A stretch of 64,000 nt of DNA from Chondrosia reniformis (Eukaryota; Porifera; Demospongiae; Chondrillida; Chondrillidae): NCBI GenBank assembly GCA_947172415.1, contig OX359192.1, positions 8,367,401 through 8,431,400 on the forward strand, read 5' to 3'. A program made the translations under genes and the position numbers. Positions 37,355 through 49,885 of the stretch are shown here, one piece after another; the first letter of the stretch is position 1, and every line of letters starts with the position of its first letter. The notes beneath the pieces are model-generated. The model ran no database searches and had not been told where the DNA came from. It was given only the letters and a program-made list of their open reading frames with translations.

Positions 37355-37427
37355 CTTCTCTGAGAACTGCGAAAGCGAAAATTACGCTTTTCCTACCGCA
37401 AGAACAGCTGTTCTGTAATAGCTATTG

Positions 37428-37435
37428 CTTTTATA
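37428..37435 (-). promoter_or_regulatory. TATA box of secreted copy 2
   Basis: TATAAAAG on the minus strand, 74 bp upstream of the ATG at 37354. No gene is visible between here and 39307; that stretch is AT-rich with no long repeat. Confidence 0.6.
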
Positions 37436-39307
37436 CTCACAGCATATAGCATGGGCTATATATAGCTTGCACTATATATATATTGTTAACTAATTGCCTG
37501 AAATGTTGCAATCCATGCATATACAGTGCAATATGTTAATCGTATCTTAAGTTATGCAAACCTATCTGCAATTATATAAGCAAAAAGTTATTAAACACAA
37601 CTCTTTGTTATATACATGGCTTTCGATACTTCACTTTGTACCACTACATTGTTTGTAAAATAAAGATGCACTTTGAATTGAAGCTATTACATGAACACAA
37701 TTAATATAAGGACCAGAAATTCAGGTGTAACCTATATGTCAATTGCAAATGATTACACTTTAAATTATAATCCATCTACTAGTAGGGTAAGCATATAAAT
37801 TGTCCTATATATATATCCATGCAATATAATTCTATTTCAACCTTGAATTTATTAACAAATTACATTTGCACCATATAATTAACCCTGAAATTAAAAGAGC
37901 GCTAAAGGATCTAAGTAGCTTTTAGAAAGACTTGCATGGTCACTACGGTAGGTGGTATTCCCAGAGACTGCTTGTCTGGCCCAGTGGAGCAGAAGAATAA
38001 AGAGAAGACTCTTGTATCCTCATCCAAAGTAAAGCTTTTGGTATATAATTGTTAGTTTCCTACAATACCTTTCACTATAGACATATACCATGCAGACCCA
38101 TTATTTTTTATATATGTATAGATATATAGGCAAAGCTGCATCTTAATCTACGTATTATATTAAGAATTACTCATAAGTTATATTCCTATACACAGTGTCA
38201 ATTTGTACACACACTCTGCATGCTATACTGCATGTATAGGTTGTCTGCAGTATACTTGAGTGATCTAAAACACCATTTTTCTACATACGTATATGCATTT
38301 AGTATCTAAATGTTTATACTCTTATAGAATACATGCATGACATTATATAACAATGACTGATAAGATCAGTAAAGAATATAGTTCATGTCATGTATGGTGG
38401 AATAAAATGAAGGACTGGATTATGCAATAAAATCTTGCTATAGGTCAAGTTAATGAGTGATTTACAATGAAGGTGCATAGAAGTGATGTCCTCTTAGATC
38501 AATTTTACAACTACCGGTATGTATATGCATGGCAATTTAGACATGAAGAACCTTGCATTGTACAACTTGCACGCCTTTGCAACTTGTAAGGGAGGTATAT
38601 TGTACTGTGCATATATATGCCTGTGCAAATTAAGGCCCTCTAATTAGGACTTTCTATAGTCCCAGCTGCCCAACCATTCACTTGGTTGGTTAGGTATTAT
38701 TATAATGTGATCTTTACAACTATATTCAGAGCATCACACCCATGATAGTTAATTGTCTTTTCATGTATTGTGAGTATCATGTAGTTACTTATATTAATAA
38801 AGTATACGTAGTCACTATACCTTCTCTTATTTTTGTGTTTAATTTGACTAGTATCTTCAAATCCGTCTACATGAAGGGATTTCCTTATTCCTATAAATAT
38901 TAGTATACATACTTTATCTATATATAGTGTGCATTAATATAGAATTAAAATGATTAAGGTGAATGAAAGTATATACACAAGCACAAATTTAAACACATCG
39001 ATATCCACATGTACATAATTTATCATATAATAGTGCAATAATAAATGAATTCTTCATCCTTTGCACATGTAGGCTCAGTACAATTAACTCCCATGTACAT
39101 TTCAAAATAATTAACAGTTACAGTACATTATATAACTCAAAAATATTTACAACATATATGGATCAATTTTACTACATTTGTGTAATCTTAACATTTTGTG
39201 TACAGAGTTAAAACCATTAAAAACGTCTGTTTGAAGATAAATAGGATAAAAGACTAAAAATCAGTGCGCATGGATGATAAAATATAGGAAGTATAAATAT
39301 CTCAATA
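37436..39307. other. intergenic, nothing recognised
   Basis: About 1.9 kb of AT-rich sequence between copy 2 and copy 3 of the secreted family. I looked for a degenerate fourth copy (CUB words, EEC/KLAQEYL end) and found none. Confidence 0.6.
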
Positions 39308-40881
39308 TTAGGGTGATGTAAAACTGTTCTTGAGGTATTCCTGAGCCAGTTTTCTGCACTCTTCATTTTGCATATTGCTGTCAATGTACTTCTTTGCCAT
39401 AGAATCTCCATACTTGATAATTTTACCAAAGCAATTCAATACTTCATCACTCTGTAAAACCAATAAGGAATTGATTAATAAAGTTATGAAGATATTTTAA
39501 AAAATGCGAATCATTTAAAACATCATTTCAAAAATGCATGGAGTGTTAATGGTGCATGCAGTGTGTAAGCTAACACCCTTTCAATAGTCTAAGACTTACA
39601 GGAATGCATAATCAGCAGCTATGCCATGGCTGCACATATTATATATTACAATGTATATATACATACAATTCTCCAGGCATTCTGTATACTTACCACAAGG
39701 ATATTGGAAGACTCTTTTTCATCTGAAGGGATGTTCTCATCCACTACTGCTGGCACTTCAGACTGACCTTCTTCAAGACTATTTTCAAAGGCGTCCTCGG
39801 ATTCCCTTCTCCTTCTAGAAAAGACTGCTGAAAAATACAAAGAAATTGTGTAATTATCCGTGTATCAAGTATTCATATTTAATTCATCTTGATGTGTATA
39901 CATGTGTGTATATATATACATGCAGTATCCGTGTATACAGATAAACTTACAATCAGAGTGAACAATATAAACACCAGCAGAAAATCCACCAATATCATTG
40001 GCTTCATTAGACTTGAATCTTATTGTTAATTCAGCAGGGCCTTTCTTATAGACTCTAAACTGATCCAAAGTAGAGCAAAACTTGGAAGGACTGGTATCTT
40101 GGTCCGTGTAGATAGAAAAGAAGTCGTTATTACAGGCTCCTGCTGTTGGATCCTCTATCTCCATCTTCATTACGTATATAAGTGCTGTCATGTCAGCTGG
40201 AATATTGACCATCCATACAGCATCTGTGTTTCGTGGATAAGTATTTTCTGTTCCCATTTCATTTGCAAAATCATTGCTTTTTGCGAAGAAGGTGCGAGGG
40301 TTTGGGATAGTGTCCGTCTGCTTGCTATTATAATCTCTTAGGTATACGACTTCTTTGTAACACAGTGTGGAGCTAGATACAAGTCAAAGCAAGATTTAAT
40401 GAAAATTGTGTCACATTGCTACTAGTTTTTTATTATATAAAGATAAACATTGGTTGGCGGTATGTACAATAAACACTTACTAATCCCAGCCGAGGGGCAT
40501 ATCTGGATGGTCGGCTAAGTAACCGATAAATTTTGTGGTCTGCGAGCCCATATAACAACTCGCTATGATCCCTTGAGTTCTAACAAACGTCAGAAATTTA
40601 TTCTGTTCCCTGTAAAGAAAATGAATTTACAATACATAGTGTTCTGCGAAGGTGTGATGCATGCATGTAATGTAATTAATAAGGAGTGCATACAAGAGTA
40701 ACACTTACCATGGACCCGTGTAGAAACCTTGTTCTTCTTTGTTGTAATCAAAATTGGGGTCAATTGGCGATACTGTAGTGCCAGGAGTAGGAGTAGAATC
40801 TGTTTCTTCTGTACTGATTGGGAAGGATAGACCTTCCAAGATGAGTAAAGTGGAAAGGGTCGCGACAATAAGAATTCTCAT
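39308..40881 (-). CDS. secreted CUB-like precursor, copy 3
   Basis: Five exons, 40881-40709, 40609-40481, 40372-39951, 39827-39694 and 39451-39308, give 333 residues. Exons 1 and 2 have exactly the same lengths as in copy 2 (173 and 129 nt). The signal peptide is MRILIVATLSTLLILEGLSF. The CUB-like part shows IPADMTALIYVMKMEIED, CNNDFFSIYTDQ, KFCSTLDQFRVYKKG, LTIRFKSNEAND and GGFSAGVYIV. A polybasic SRRRRESED opens exon 4, followed by an acidic linker and the two-cysteine C-terminal exon (VLNCFGKIIKYGDSMAKKYI, NEECRKLAQEYL, FTSP end). Role unknown. Copies 2 and 3 are recent duplicates and copy 1 an older one. Confidence 0.88.
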
Positions 40882-40970
40882 ATTTTCTACAATCCAAAAT
40901 ACAACTATACGAACAATAATATCGGCTTGCTATTCTCTTCTTCAATTGCAGCTGATTGCAGACGCGCGAT

Positions 40971-40977
40971 ATTTATA
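40971..40977 (-). promoter_or_regulatory. TATA box of secreted copy 3
   Basis: TATAAAT on the minus strand, 90 bp upstream of the ATG at 40881, with a CCATTGG (CCAAT-type) word immediately upstream of it. Confidence 0.6.
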
Positions 40978-40999
40978 CCCTTCCAATGGCTATGATCTC

Positions 41000-42350
41000 A
41001 TATACGTCATTTCCCTTGTAGAAGATCGAGATTGCACACTCAATCGTATGAATCCAACCTTATTTGGTTGTGCGCAGTTGCAGATCATATCGTGATAGCT
41101 TCTAGTTTAACGACATTCGAGTTTGTATATAAGAGATATGAACCAATTAAAAACAACCGCGTGATCTGTATACTCCTATGATCTGATGACTGTGATCACG
41201 GCGGAATATATGTACACAAATTACTAACGTCCACTTGTATGGTTGCATGCATTGGTTTATTATATATTAGATGTACAAGATCTTGTTAGTGAATTACAAA
41301 TAATGAGTAAAATCTGTGATTATATACACACACCAGACGGAGTGTACATGAACATCTATTGTTTTTATATTTGTATATATAAGAGTAACCAGGTGTTTCC
41401 CCTCCTGTAAGATCTACACATTTAGTGGTTTTGATAATGATTTGCTACTGTAAGCAGTTCCGTGGTTCCTCCGGTTGTAAAGGGGGAAAGTAAGTGTTGT
41501 AACCACTGTTAATGAAAAACCATACAACCTGAATGGTATATATTCTGTTGGATTCAGTTCAATCATTTGAGTCAGAAATTAATGTGATGTTTAACTTAAT
41601 AACGCATTCTAAGACTACCACAAATGGACATACTGATAAATGTTACTACTGTTGCTGCATTCAATTGATATTCTACAATTTAAGGTCAGTCTCAGACTCT
41701 CTATAGTACTATTGTTTACCTATATGAGCATCAATAGAATATATTAATATATTGTTTAATGAGACACTCTAAGTGACTACACTATAGAGCAAGCTATCAT
41801 TAGGTCAACCTTGGAATGCCATGACTTTGAACAGTTCACCATATATGTGCTAATAAAGACTTGGGCTGGTCACAGACTAGTCTGATTAGCTCAGGCACGG
41901 AGATATGGACTAGATTCAAACCAGACATGGTATTATATGTGTGTCACTTTAGACTGAAATATTTAGACAATAAATTACCAGACTGGGAGTAGATTCTGAA
42001 GTAAATGGGATGGCAAGCATATCCTACACAATGTATAGTTATAACAGTGGCAGCTATGTCAAAGCATTAACTTTGAGTTTGAAACCAATAAAGACAAAAC
42101 AAACTTTCAACAAAATTATATAAAAATATTAATGGTGTAGCCAGATGTGCAATGAAAGAGACTAATTTGAGTTCAGTGTATACACTCTTAATAAGGTCAG
42201 AATTAGGAGAATGTGTGTGCACTCTGTGAATGTTGTGTATATAAATTCCTGTGGTAACACAGTATCAGTATAATCCTTATATGTGGAACACTGAGAAATG
42301 CTTCTGAATTGATATTGCATATTTCAGATAACCTAGCCAACACCCACCTA
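41000..42350. other. intergenic, nothing recognised
   Basis: No gene or repeat with support. The sequence is AT-rich and unique-looking up to a short two-copy repeat at 42352-42464. Confidence 0.55.
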
Positions 42351-42351
42351 A

Positions 42352-42464
42352 CTTACAGTAAATATTGACTTACACACATTATCATATATAGTAAATATCA
42401 ACGGATATTTGACTTACAGTAAATATTGACTTGCACACATCACATATAGTAAATATCAACGGAT
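42352..42464. repeat. two-copy ~55-bp direct repeat beside the retroelement
   Basis: 'acttacagtaaatattgact' and 'tatagtaaatatcaacggat' occur twice. The second copy abuts the target site of the Penelope-like insertion. Confidence 0.75.
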
Positions 42465-42541
42465 TGATATGTTGCTTCAGAATCTGGAACTGCACTAGCC
42501 AAGGGATTGGGACAGATGTCGCTTGTCAATGATTACCAAAC

Positions 42542-42570
42542 GTTTCGACCCAATCTCGGGTCTTCATCAG
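42542..42570 (-). ncRNA. hammerhead ribozyme core of the Penelope-like element
   Basis: On the minus strand: CTGATGA, then stem II GACCC / GGGTC with a six-base loop GAGATT, then GAAAC. These are the invariant boxes of a hammerhead ribozyme around a perfect 5-bp stem II. Hammerheads are known components of Penelope-like elements. A two-base stem III (AC/GU) can be drawn, but I cannot close a convincing stem I by eye in this copy, so self-cleavage activity is uncertain. Confidence 0.7.
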
Positions 42571-42770
42571 TGGTAGTGAGATTACAGGGCATGGTGACTT
42601 ATATATCGGTAGGGGGAGGGGCAGGTGAGATGGCTGTGGGCGGGAAAATAATGGGCGGGAAGCTGGGAGTGTGGGTGGTCACGTGAGGTATATTTTATGC
42701 AGTAAGATAAAACAAACAGTGCAGTAAGTAAGGAATAAATAGTGAAAGTGTGTGACTGGATGGGGCTTGA

Positions 42771-43217
42771 CTAGTCTGAGGATCGAGGCTGGCGGACGAG
42801 GAGGTCATAAACCGGGGGGAGGTTGCCTTCATCTCTATTCATTGTGTTCAATTCAGATCGGATGTGCCACGATTCCAGCAGGCATCTCTGGTGATATTGC
42901 TGCTGAACATCCATCACTGTGGCACCCTCCCAGTCAATGTCGTGCGACTCCTGTGCAGCATGCTCTGCCACTGCCGACTGTGCCAGGTGTCCACTCACTA
43001 GAGCCCGTTTGTGTTCCTTCAGCCGTTGGGCCAGTGTTCTGCCAGTCTGGCCTACATACACTCTGGGGCAATTGTTGCAGGGGATCCTGTAGATCACCCC
43101 TGCCTTCTGCTGGAGAGGGACCCGGTCCTTCAAATTGACCAGTGCCTGTCTCAGAGTCCGGTGTGGTCTGAAGCAGGTACGGATCTTCAGCGGGGAGATT
43201 CTGAAGCATGAATACAC
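42771..43217 (-). pseudogene. GIY-YIG endonuclease remnant of the Penelope-like element
   Basis: A 148-codon open frame covers only the C-terminal part of the element's polyprotein. It shows the link region FRPHRTLRQAL, a zinc-binding-like IPCNNC, and the GIY-YIG core VIYRIPCNNCPRVYVGQTGR followed by LAQRLKEHKRAL and a downstream CLLESWHI helix. In an intact element this nuclease nicks the target DNA for reverse transcription. The upstream reverse transcriptase is absent from this copy. The apparent start Met is not a native start. Confidence 0.8.
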
Positions 43218-43251
43218 CTAGCCACACAGAGATCTTCAAATTGATATGTTG

Positions 43252-43807
43252 AGTGAAACTTTGTTTTAAAAGACTTCCCTTTCAGGAAATTGACATTCTT
43301 AAATTTTCCCCTTCCTAATGTTTCTCTAATACAAGCACCAATCACAACCACAAAAGTTTTACCAAACAGCATCCCAAGACACTCAAAAGGTCAAAAAGGT
43401 CACCTTCTCTAAAGAAGGCACCAATCTATTTCAAAATTAGCAATAACTTATATATTCAAAAGTATTAAGCTATAATGTTTGTCGTCTGTACATGTATAAA
43501 TTATGTTATTACTACTCAGGATCCAATTATTCATGCAAAGGGCTACTTGTTAGTGGAAGGTATTAGATTGTGTTAATAACCAGCAATGAATACATGTTCT
43601 GACTACTAGAGGTACACATGCATATAAACATGTATTAAAACAAAATAGCAGCATCATGCATTGTATAGATTAACAGATACAAATATAAAAATAAAAACAC
43701 TAGTACAGTTAATTATATATAAGCACACGTGTCATATTGGCTCTCTAGAATTGAAAAGGTTACTTATACAGCAAAAATGTTCATCTCTTGGAAGCAAAAC
43801 ACTTTCA
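43252..43807. other. intergenic, nothing recognised
   Basis: AT-rich sequence between the retroelement and the WDR45B stop. No gene signal seen. Confidence 0.5.
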
Positions 43808-46800
43808 TCAGTCGTCTGTCATCTGAAGGAACTTCTTACATATTGTTTCTTTGCGATCTGATCGTCCATCAAAAGTAAATCTGTAATAGTTACCATCCTC
43901 GCATATAGCTGCAATCATAAACAAAATCATATAAGGTTAATAATTATTGAACAGTTGTGGTAGAGAACGCCCACTGCTCGGTAATTAGTCTTTAGAATGT
44001 AGAAAATGGTAAGCTGTAAGCTTTAATAAATAAAACTGTTTTGACAACATTCTCAAAATTGAATTAGTTATCACCAGGAAAAGGATTTACGTGTATTCAT
44101 TAAGACACAGGCTTCCTATATAGTTACTATACTCACTGTCCTATTAGCATTCAAAATCATCCATGATATATCACCTAATAAAATATATCATACTTAAATC
44201 ATATCATGTCCTGTTGAGTCAGAATTTATGCAAGTCTTAAGAATAAGGTCATTGCTGATGTAGAAAGCAACCAAAGGTCACACTGCAAGGCACAGAGGTC
44301 AAACTGGAAAAGGATACATCACATTAATACCATCCAAATTAGTGGTACAAATTAAGTGACTAGTAATATACATTACATCTCCAAGACACACAAAGTAAAA
44401 TAAGACAAACATTAAAAGAAAAACTTCTTTCATTTTAACAACCAATTAACACAATAATTCCCCATAGGAACCCTTTAACATATTACATCACTAAAAAGGA
44501 TTCTACCTCCTACTAGCAACAACAACATTGACACTTAAATGCAAAACTGCCAACTGTCATCTACAGCTTCCCCTTACAAAATACTGGCACTGAAGTAACT
44601 GTCCAAGGGCTTCTAGAAAGGATGAGTAATATATTGATAAGTGCTAAAAAATAAAATCACTAATTTATTAGACTAAGGTCACTGTCCACACCTCCAGGCT
44701 GGTCACGCATAACCCTAATAGGAGCACACCTTTTAGTAATCTGAGTCCATTAGACCGAAATATGACACTTAAACAAATAACAAATTTCCTTTTCAGGAAT
44801 GAACATACACACAAATTTATCATAACAGACTAATGCATAAGCCATACTATGGAAACACAAGCCAGCTGGGCACCAAGGTCTCATCCTGGAGGGGGGACTG
44901 AAGTCCTATTAAAGCCACCTACGTATATTTCCGCAAACTATTCTAGCTCTACCTCCATCTCTCTCTCTCCTATTAAGGATACATCAAGGCTTTCAACTTC
45001 ATGATGAACTTCCATGTTAAAACTAAATGAGAGCTAAATTTGCCTTCCCAAATAAGCTACATCCTATATGTAAAGGAAAGCGTGGCTTCAAAGGAAATAG
45101 ATTTGGACAATATCAGTCAACTGTATCGTAACATTTTTAATTGTTTACACATATATTCCTTAACTCTATCTATGCATACTCATCTAAGGGTCATACTCAT
45201 TAAAGTTAGGCATGGTAATCATACCACTGAACCTCACAGGTTAAGCTGAAGTCAAGAGACCTCTGGAAGCTTGATGAAATGCACTATAATTATAAACAAC
45301 ATACAATAACTTTCTAGAAGTCCTAAGCCATCATAAATATATCAAGGGCTTCCCAGAAAGGTTGCATATGATGCTATATTTAGTGACCTTAACATTACAT
45401 CATACATTACTCCACAGAGAGCACCTACAAGTCATAAATGAACCCATAAAGAGTTTTTTATCAGGAAAAGCCATATGCTGGCCAAGTTACCTAATTACCA
45501 AACAACCAGTTGTGGGCAGTAGGAAAGTCAGGAAGAGGTCACGCTTACATGTGTCCTCTCTTTCCTTCCTCATGAAGACACATTGAAGACACACTGCTGT
45601 TTGGTAAATTGAAATAAAATGAACACACACAAAGGAAATTAGATGGAAAATGAATATTTAATTTACCCAATTAAGGCATCAGGATATGAATACAATACAA
45701 AAATCAATGTTATAATCCCCAACCATCACTTCTAATTTAAGTAGTGTGGAATTATGTATTTCCCCATTGTTTAAGGATAGCTACACATGTATATACATCC
45801 TTTACGTATTTCCATGGAAACTTACAGCAGACTGAAGTAGAAAGGAGTGATGAAAGAGAATAAAATGGATATACATTTACAAAAAGAAAAGGTGAATATC
45901 CAAGTGAAAATGTGCTTGTCTATTTTGTGATGATATAGGCAATACGCTGCATTGAAGGAAATCTCACACTCACACACACAAAAACCAAGCATGCTCTTAC
46001 ACAGAGTAATTTCCTCAAGTGAGCACGACATTAAGTCTGCCAACTGACAGTACAGCACCTCAAAAGGTTGCTTATTCTAAACAAACATGCACCAATTCAA
46101 TCTCAACCCTTCAGTACAACAGTTACTATGCTTTGCACATCAGGTTGATCTTTGTGGAATTTGCCTACTTTTCCCCAAATTTAGCACATTAAAACAAGTA
46201 CCAATAAATGTAGTACATATCCTAAAAGGAAAGGTGTGGTGAGGGGGAGGGGCTACCCAACAAGGGCTTCCCACAACAGGATCTACAGTGACTATATTAG
46301 GGAGTAGCAGCTGCCTACTAAACTTCAACAAAAAGGGGAAAAGTAGAATCCTCACAAAACCGGACAAAACATTTTACATATGTCATAGGTTAGAATGTAG
46401 CACACACCTGCTTATAGCCCACAGGTATGTCTCTGCAGCTTGTAAAGGAAATAAAGTTACAACTCAGCTGAGCAAGGTGCTGTGTAAGATGCAACATTAG
46501 CTATACAGGCTTACATCACTGTAACAGAAACCTGTCACGAAATCACTCAACACTCAATCCAATCAGCATATTGCGTAATAGATATGACTGACCACAGTCA
46601 AAATATCAAGCCTATCATTGGATAGAACTACATTCAATTAGATATCAGACATTCCAATGTAGGTAAGGTGTGTCGCGTGGCATGCCCCATGACCTTTGAC
46701 CCCAGTGTGCAAATGGCTGACCTATAATGGTACTCTTGTCTGAGCCAAAAGCACAGATACACTGTGAGCTGTTTGTCACACTGAACCTCTGAAAACTCTT

Positions 46801-49779
46801 CTTTATGTTTTTTGATGAAAACAGCCTATAGGAGAAGGAACAGTGAGCTTCATATGTAACAAATCCATTCAGTACACCAGGGGTTACATCAGACATGTTA
46901 ACTTGGCAAGTGTAAACGTTTCTATGGTAACCTAATCTTGCTATCTAACCCTATAAAGAAGATTGTTGCACCTAAAATAATATACCTTATATGTACAGTT
47001 AACTATTCAAACGTAAATTAAGACAATATTAAACTATCATAAACGATGCCCGTACAATGTGTGCATGAGGTTCCCAACGTACTTTGAACCTGAAGACTTT
47101 TGGCTGTCTTCTATGTCAAACACATGCACAGTTCCGTGATCACTTGAAGCACAAAGTAAAGTGGAGTCAGCGTTGAAGTTTATACTAAAGAGAAAAAAAA
47201 AAAAAAAACATTTCAATCTTGTGCTGACAAAGTGTGCTATGTCAACAGAGACAGTCATCAGAAGCCAAAAAAATCAAACTTCAATTACCAAACTATCTTC
47301 CTTGCAGTGCAATCTCATGTGTGTGAAATGTTAAAAAAGTAATTTACCTCATCCCATGAGAACACATATTACCATATCACATCCTCTAATGATCACATAT
47401 CCTGGCAGCAAATACACACATGTATACATACACACAAAACCCTTTAATCATCTACTTACCAGTAAATAGTAGCAGGGACAGTCCCTCGTCTAACCTCAGT
47501 CAGCAACTCAACAGTGGACGTGTCATATACTCTTATCAGGGTACCCTGGATGGAAAGGTCAAAGTTCAACCAGTACATGCATTCAATGCAGTATTGGTCA
47601 CTGAAGCACAACATAGCAACAACAGAGAGAAGTGTCTAGCTTACCTTCTCCGAGGCAGTGGCCAGTTTTGTTCCTTGAAGGTTTAAGGTCAGACATGTGA
47701 TCGGAGTCTCGTGAGCTGAAATACTCTTTGGTTTGGAATCAATGGATGCCACGTCAATCAGTTCAACCATCCCGACTCCCTTGCCAGGGTATACCAACAG
47801 AGCGTTGTTGGAATTAGGACACAGGGCGCACAAACCTGAGGCAGTCGGAAGGACAGGGAGGCAGTCAATGAGATACCCTTTGTAACATGACGGTAAGCTG
47901 TGACTCTACAGCTGTGGGTTCCAGGGGGTTAAGGAATGCTAAAAGTTAAATTGTGTATGCATGTTACTATTTAAACTAAACATATGTCAGTATACAATGC
48001 TCTATCAAATGGTCTACATTAACCTTCCACTGTTTACATATACCCGGCCAATTCAGACCATTCACAGCCTCACTATACCTTTTGAATTAAGACCAGTGTC
48101 AATCTTCCTCAGCTCCCTTGGGCACTGGGTGAAGTTGTAGACACGAATGGAGCCCTGAAGTACAACTATTATTCGATCCCTCCTCATTCTCACTGCCTTC
48201 ACATCAGCTTCAAAAGGTAAATTCACAATTGATTTCTTTTTCAAATCATCCCAAATGACAACTTTGGAAAAAAAAACAAAAAAACATTAACTGCCAACAA
48301 AATGCCTAATAAGAGTGATTATGAGAATATTCATAGAGCGACCATCACTTCACACAAGATGGAGCAGAGTAGTATGAGGTGATTACTACATGCATAACTG
48401 GACACTTACCATGATTTGGTGGAAACTTTGGTTTGGGACCACCGCCTACCAATGCTAGGTAATTGCATCTAAACAACATCTCCACATAGGCAAGTCCACC
48501 ATCATCAAAATCTGTAAAGAAGACATGAAGCAAACATGACTTACTGAACATAAACACTTTACAGCAATTATACAATTTTACTGTGTGCATGTTAATGTGA
48601 TAAGAGCGTAGGTGTGAGCATGTAGGTGTGAGCATGTAGGTGTGAGTGGGTGTGAGCATGTAGGTGTGAGCATGTAGGTGTGAGTGGGTGTGAGCATGTA
48701 GGTGTGAGCATGTAGGTGTAAGTGGGTGTGAGCATGTAGGTGTGAGCATGTAGGTGTGAGCATGTAGGTGTGAGCATGTAGGTGTGGGAGTGGGTGTGAG
48801 CATGTAGGTGTGAGCATGTAGGTGTAAGTGGGTGTGAGCATGTAGGTGTGAGCATGTAGGTGTGGGAGTGGGTGTGAGCATGTAGGTGTAAGTGGGTGTG
48901 AGCATGTAGGTGTGAGCATGTAGGTGTGGGAGTGGGTGTGAGCATGTAGGTGTGAGCATGTAGGTGTGAGCATGTAGGTGTAAGTGGGTGTGAGCATGTA
49001 GGTGTGAGCATGTAGGTGTAAGTGGGTGTGAGCATGTAGGTGTGAGAGTGGATGTGAGCATGTAGGTGTAAGTGGGTGTGAGCATGTAGGTGTGAGAGTG
49101 GATGTGAGCATGTAGGTGTAAGTGGGTGTGAGCATGTAGGTGTAAGTGGGTGTGAGCATGTAGGTGTAAGTGGGTGTGAGCATGTAGGTGTGAGCATGTA
49201 GGTGTGAGAGTGGATGTGAGCATGTAGGTGTGAGAGTGGATGTGAGCATGTAGGTGTGAGCATGTAGGTGTGAGCATGTAGGTGTGAGCATGGAAAACTT
49301 TAGCATTATAAAGACGATTACTTCTGGAGTACCTTGTCTCTCTTTCTCCTTCAGCGGATCTGCATTGTAGATCCTGAAGCCCGACTCCATTCCGCAAGCA
49401 AAACAGCCTAATAGAACAAAGGACGCATTGAATACGTGACATACTTGAATACGTGACATACTGGTTCTGATATGTGGTATCACGTGGACAAGCAAAAAGG
49501 TTTGCATTCACTACATTCGCTGGCATGTTTATTGTAAAATGTACAAATAGAGCTTCAAAAGGAAAAACTAGCTCGCTTAAAGCTTCCAAGCTATAATTCT
49601 GTCTCTAATAACTGTACCACGCTACAGCGCACGCATGACTATACAAGTATTTCAATACGCAGGTTTCCCTACAACAGGATGGGCTATTCTTTCGACTGAC
49701 CATGATCTTGGTTCCAACCGGCAAAGATTAGTCCATTCGACGTCGAAGAGGGTGAATTATGACTGATGACTCCGCTCAT
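43808..49779 (-). CDS. WDR45B: WIPI3 / WDR45B orthologue (PROPPIN, autophagy)
   Basis: Nine exons, 49779-49701, 49407-49333, 48511-48410, 48261-48079, 47835-47645, 47545-47460, 47184-47056, 46825-46722 and 43908-43808, give 349 residues (human WIPI3 is 344). PROPPINs are seven-bladed propellers that bind PI3P/PI(3,5)P2 on autophagic membranes. Signatures are [71 protein letters not shown], the lipid-binding RRG (229-231, as VRRG in place of the usual FRRG/LRRG), [18 protein letters not shown], and an end KKFLQMTDD like WIPI3. These favour WIPI3 over WIPI4. The donor of exon 7 (GTACGG) is the weakest junction. The long intron 46722-43908 shows nothing else recognisable. The stop of the upstream E3 gene is 106 bp from this start. 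Confidence 0.93.
48598..49295. repeat. 14-bp minisatellite, about 45-50 units with variants, WDR45B intron 2
   Basis: Units of 'gagcatgtaggtgt', with inserted 'gagtgg' or 'aagtgg' variants. The large minus-strand frames ([14 protein letters not shown]) arise because three units make 42 bp. They sit between true exons 49407-49333 and 48511-48410 and are rejected as genes. Confidence 0.93.
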
Positions 49780-49885
49780 CTTGCAAGAATCTTCCTTAAA
49801 AAATGGCTACATCTATTTTGGCACGACAAAATTAATACAGATATTACACGTATAGTTTGTATAATTGTTTGTAATGTACATAATT

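Larger units (their letters stand above)
42463..43251 (-). mobile_element. 5'-truncated Penelope-like retroelement with target-site duplication
   Basis: A 765-bp insertion (42475-43239) is flanked by a perfect 12-bp direct repeat, attgatatgttg, at 42463-42474 and 43240-43251. It is GC-richer than the surroundings. On the minus strand it encodes the end of a reverse transcriptase polyprotein, including a GIY-YIG endonuclease. A hammerhead-type core lies near its 3' end. The reverse transcriptase body is missing, so the copy is dead and 5'-truncated, as is usual for this type of element. Confidence 0.85.

Noticed and set aside
42752..43138. Plus-strand 128-codon open frame
   Set aside because: Shadow of the minus-strand GIY-YIG remnant.
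48345..49589. Minus open frames up to 414 codons rich in [14 protein letters not shown]
   Set aside because: They run through WDR45B exons 2 and 3 and the intronic 14-bp array; the frames do not match the WIPI protein.
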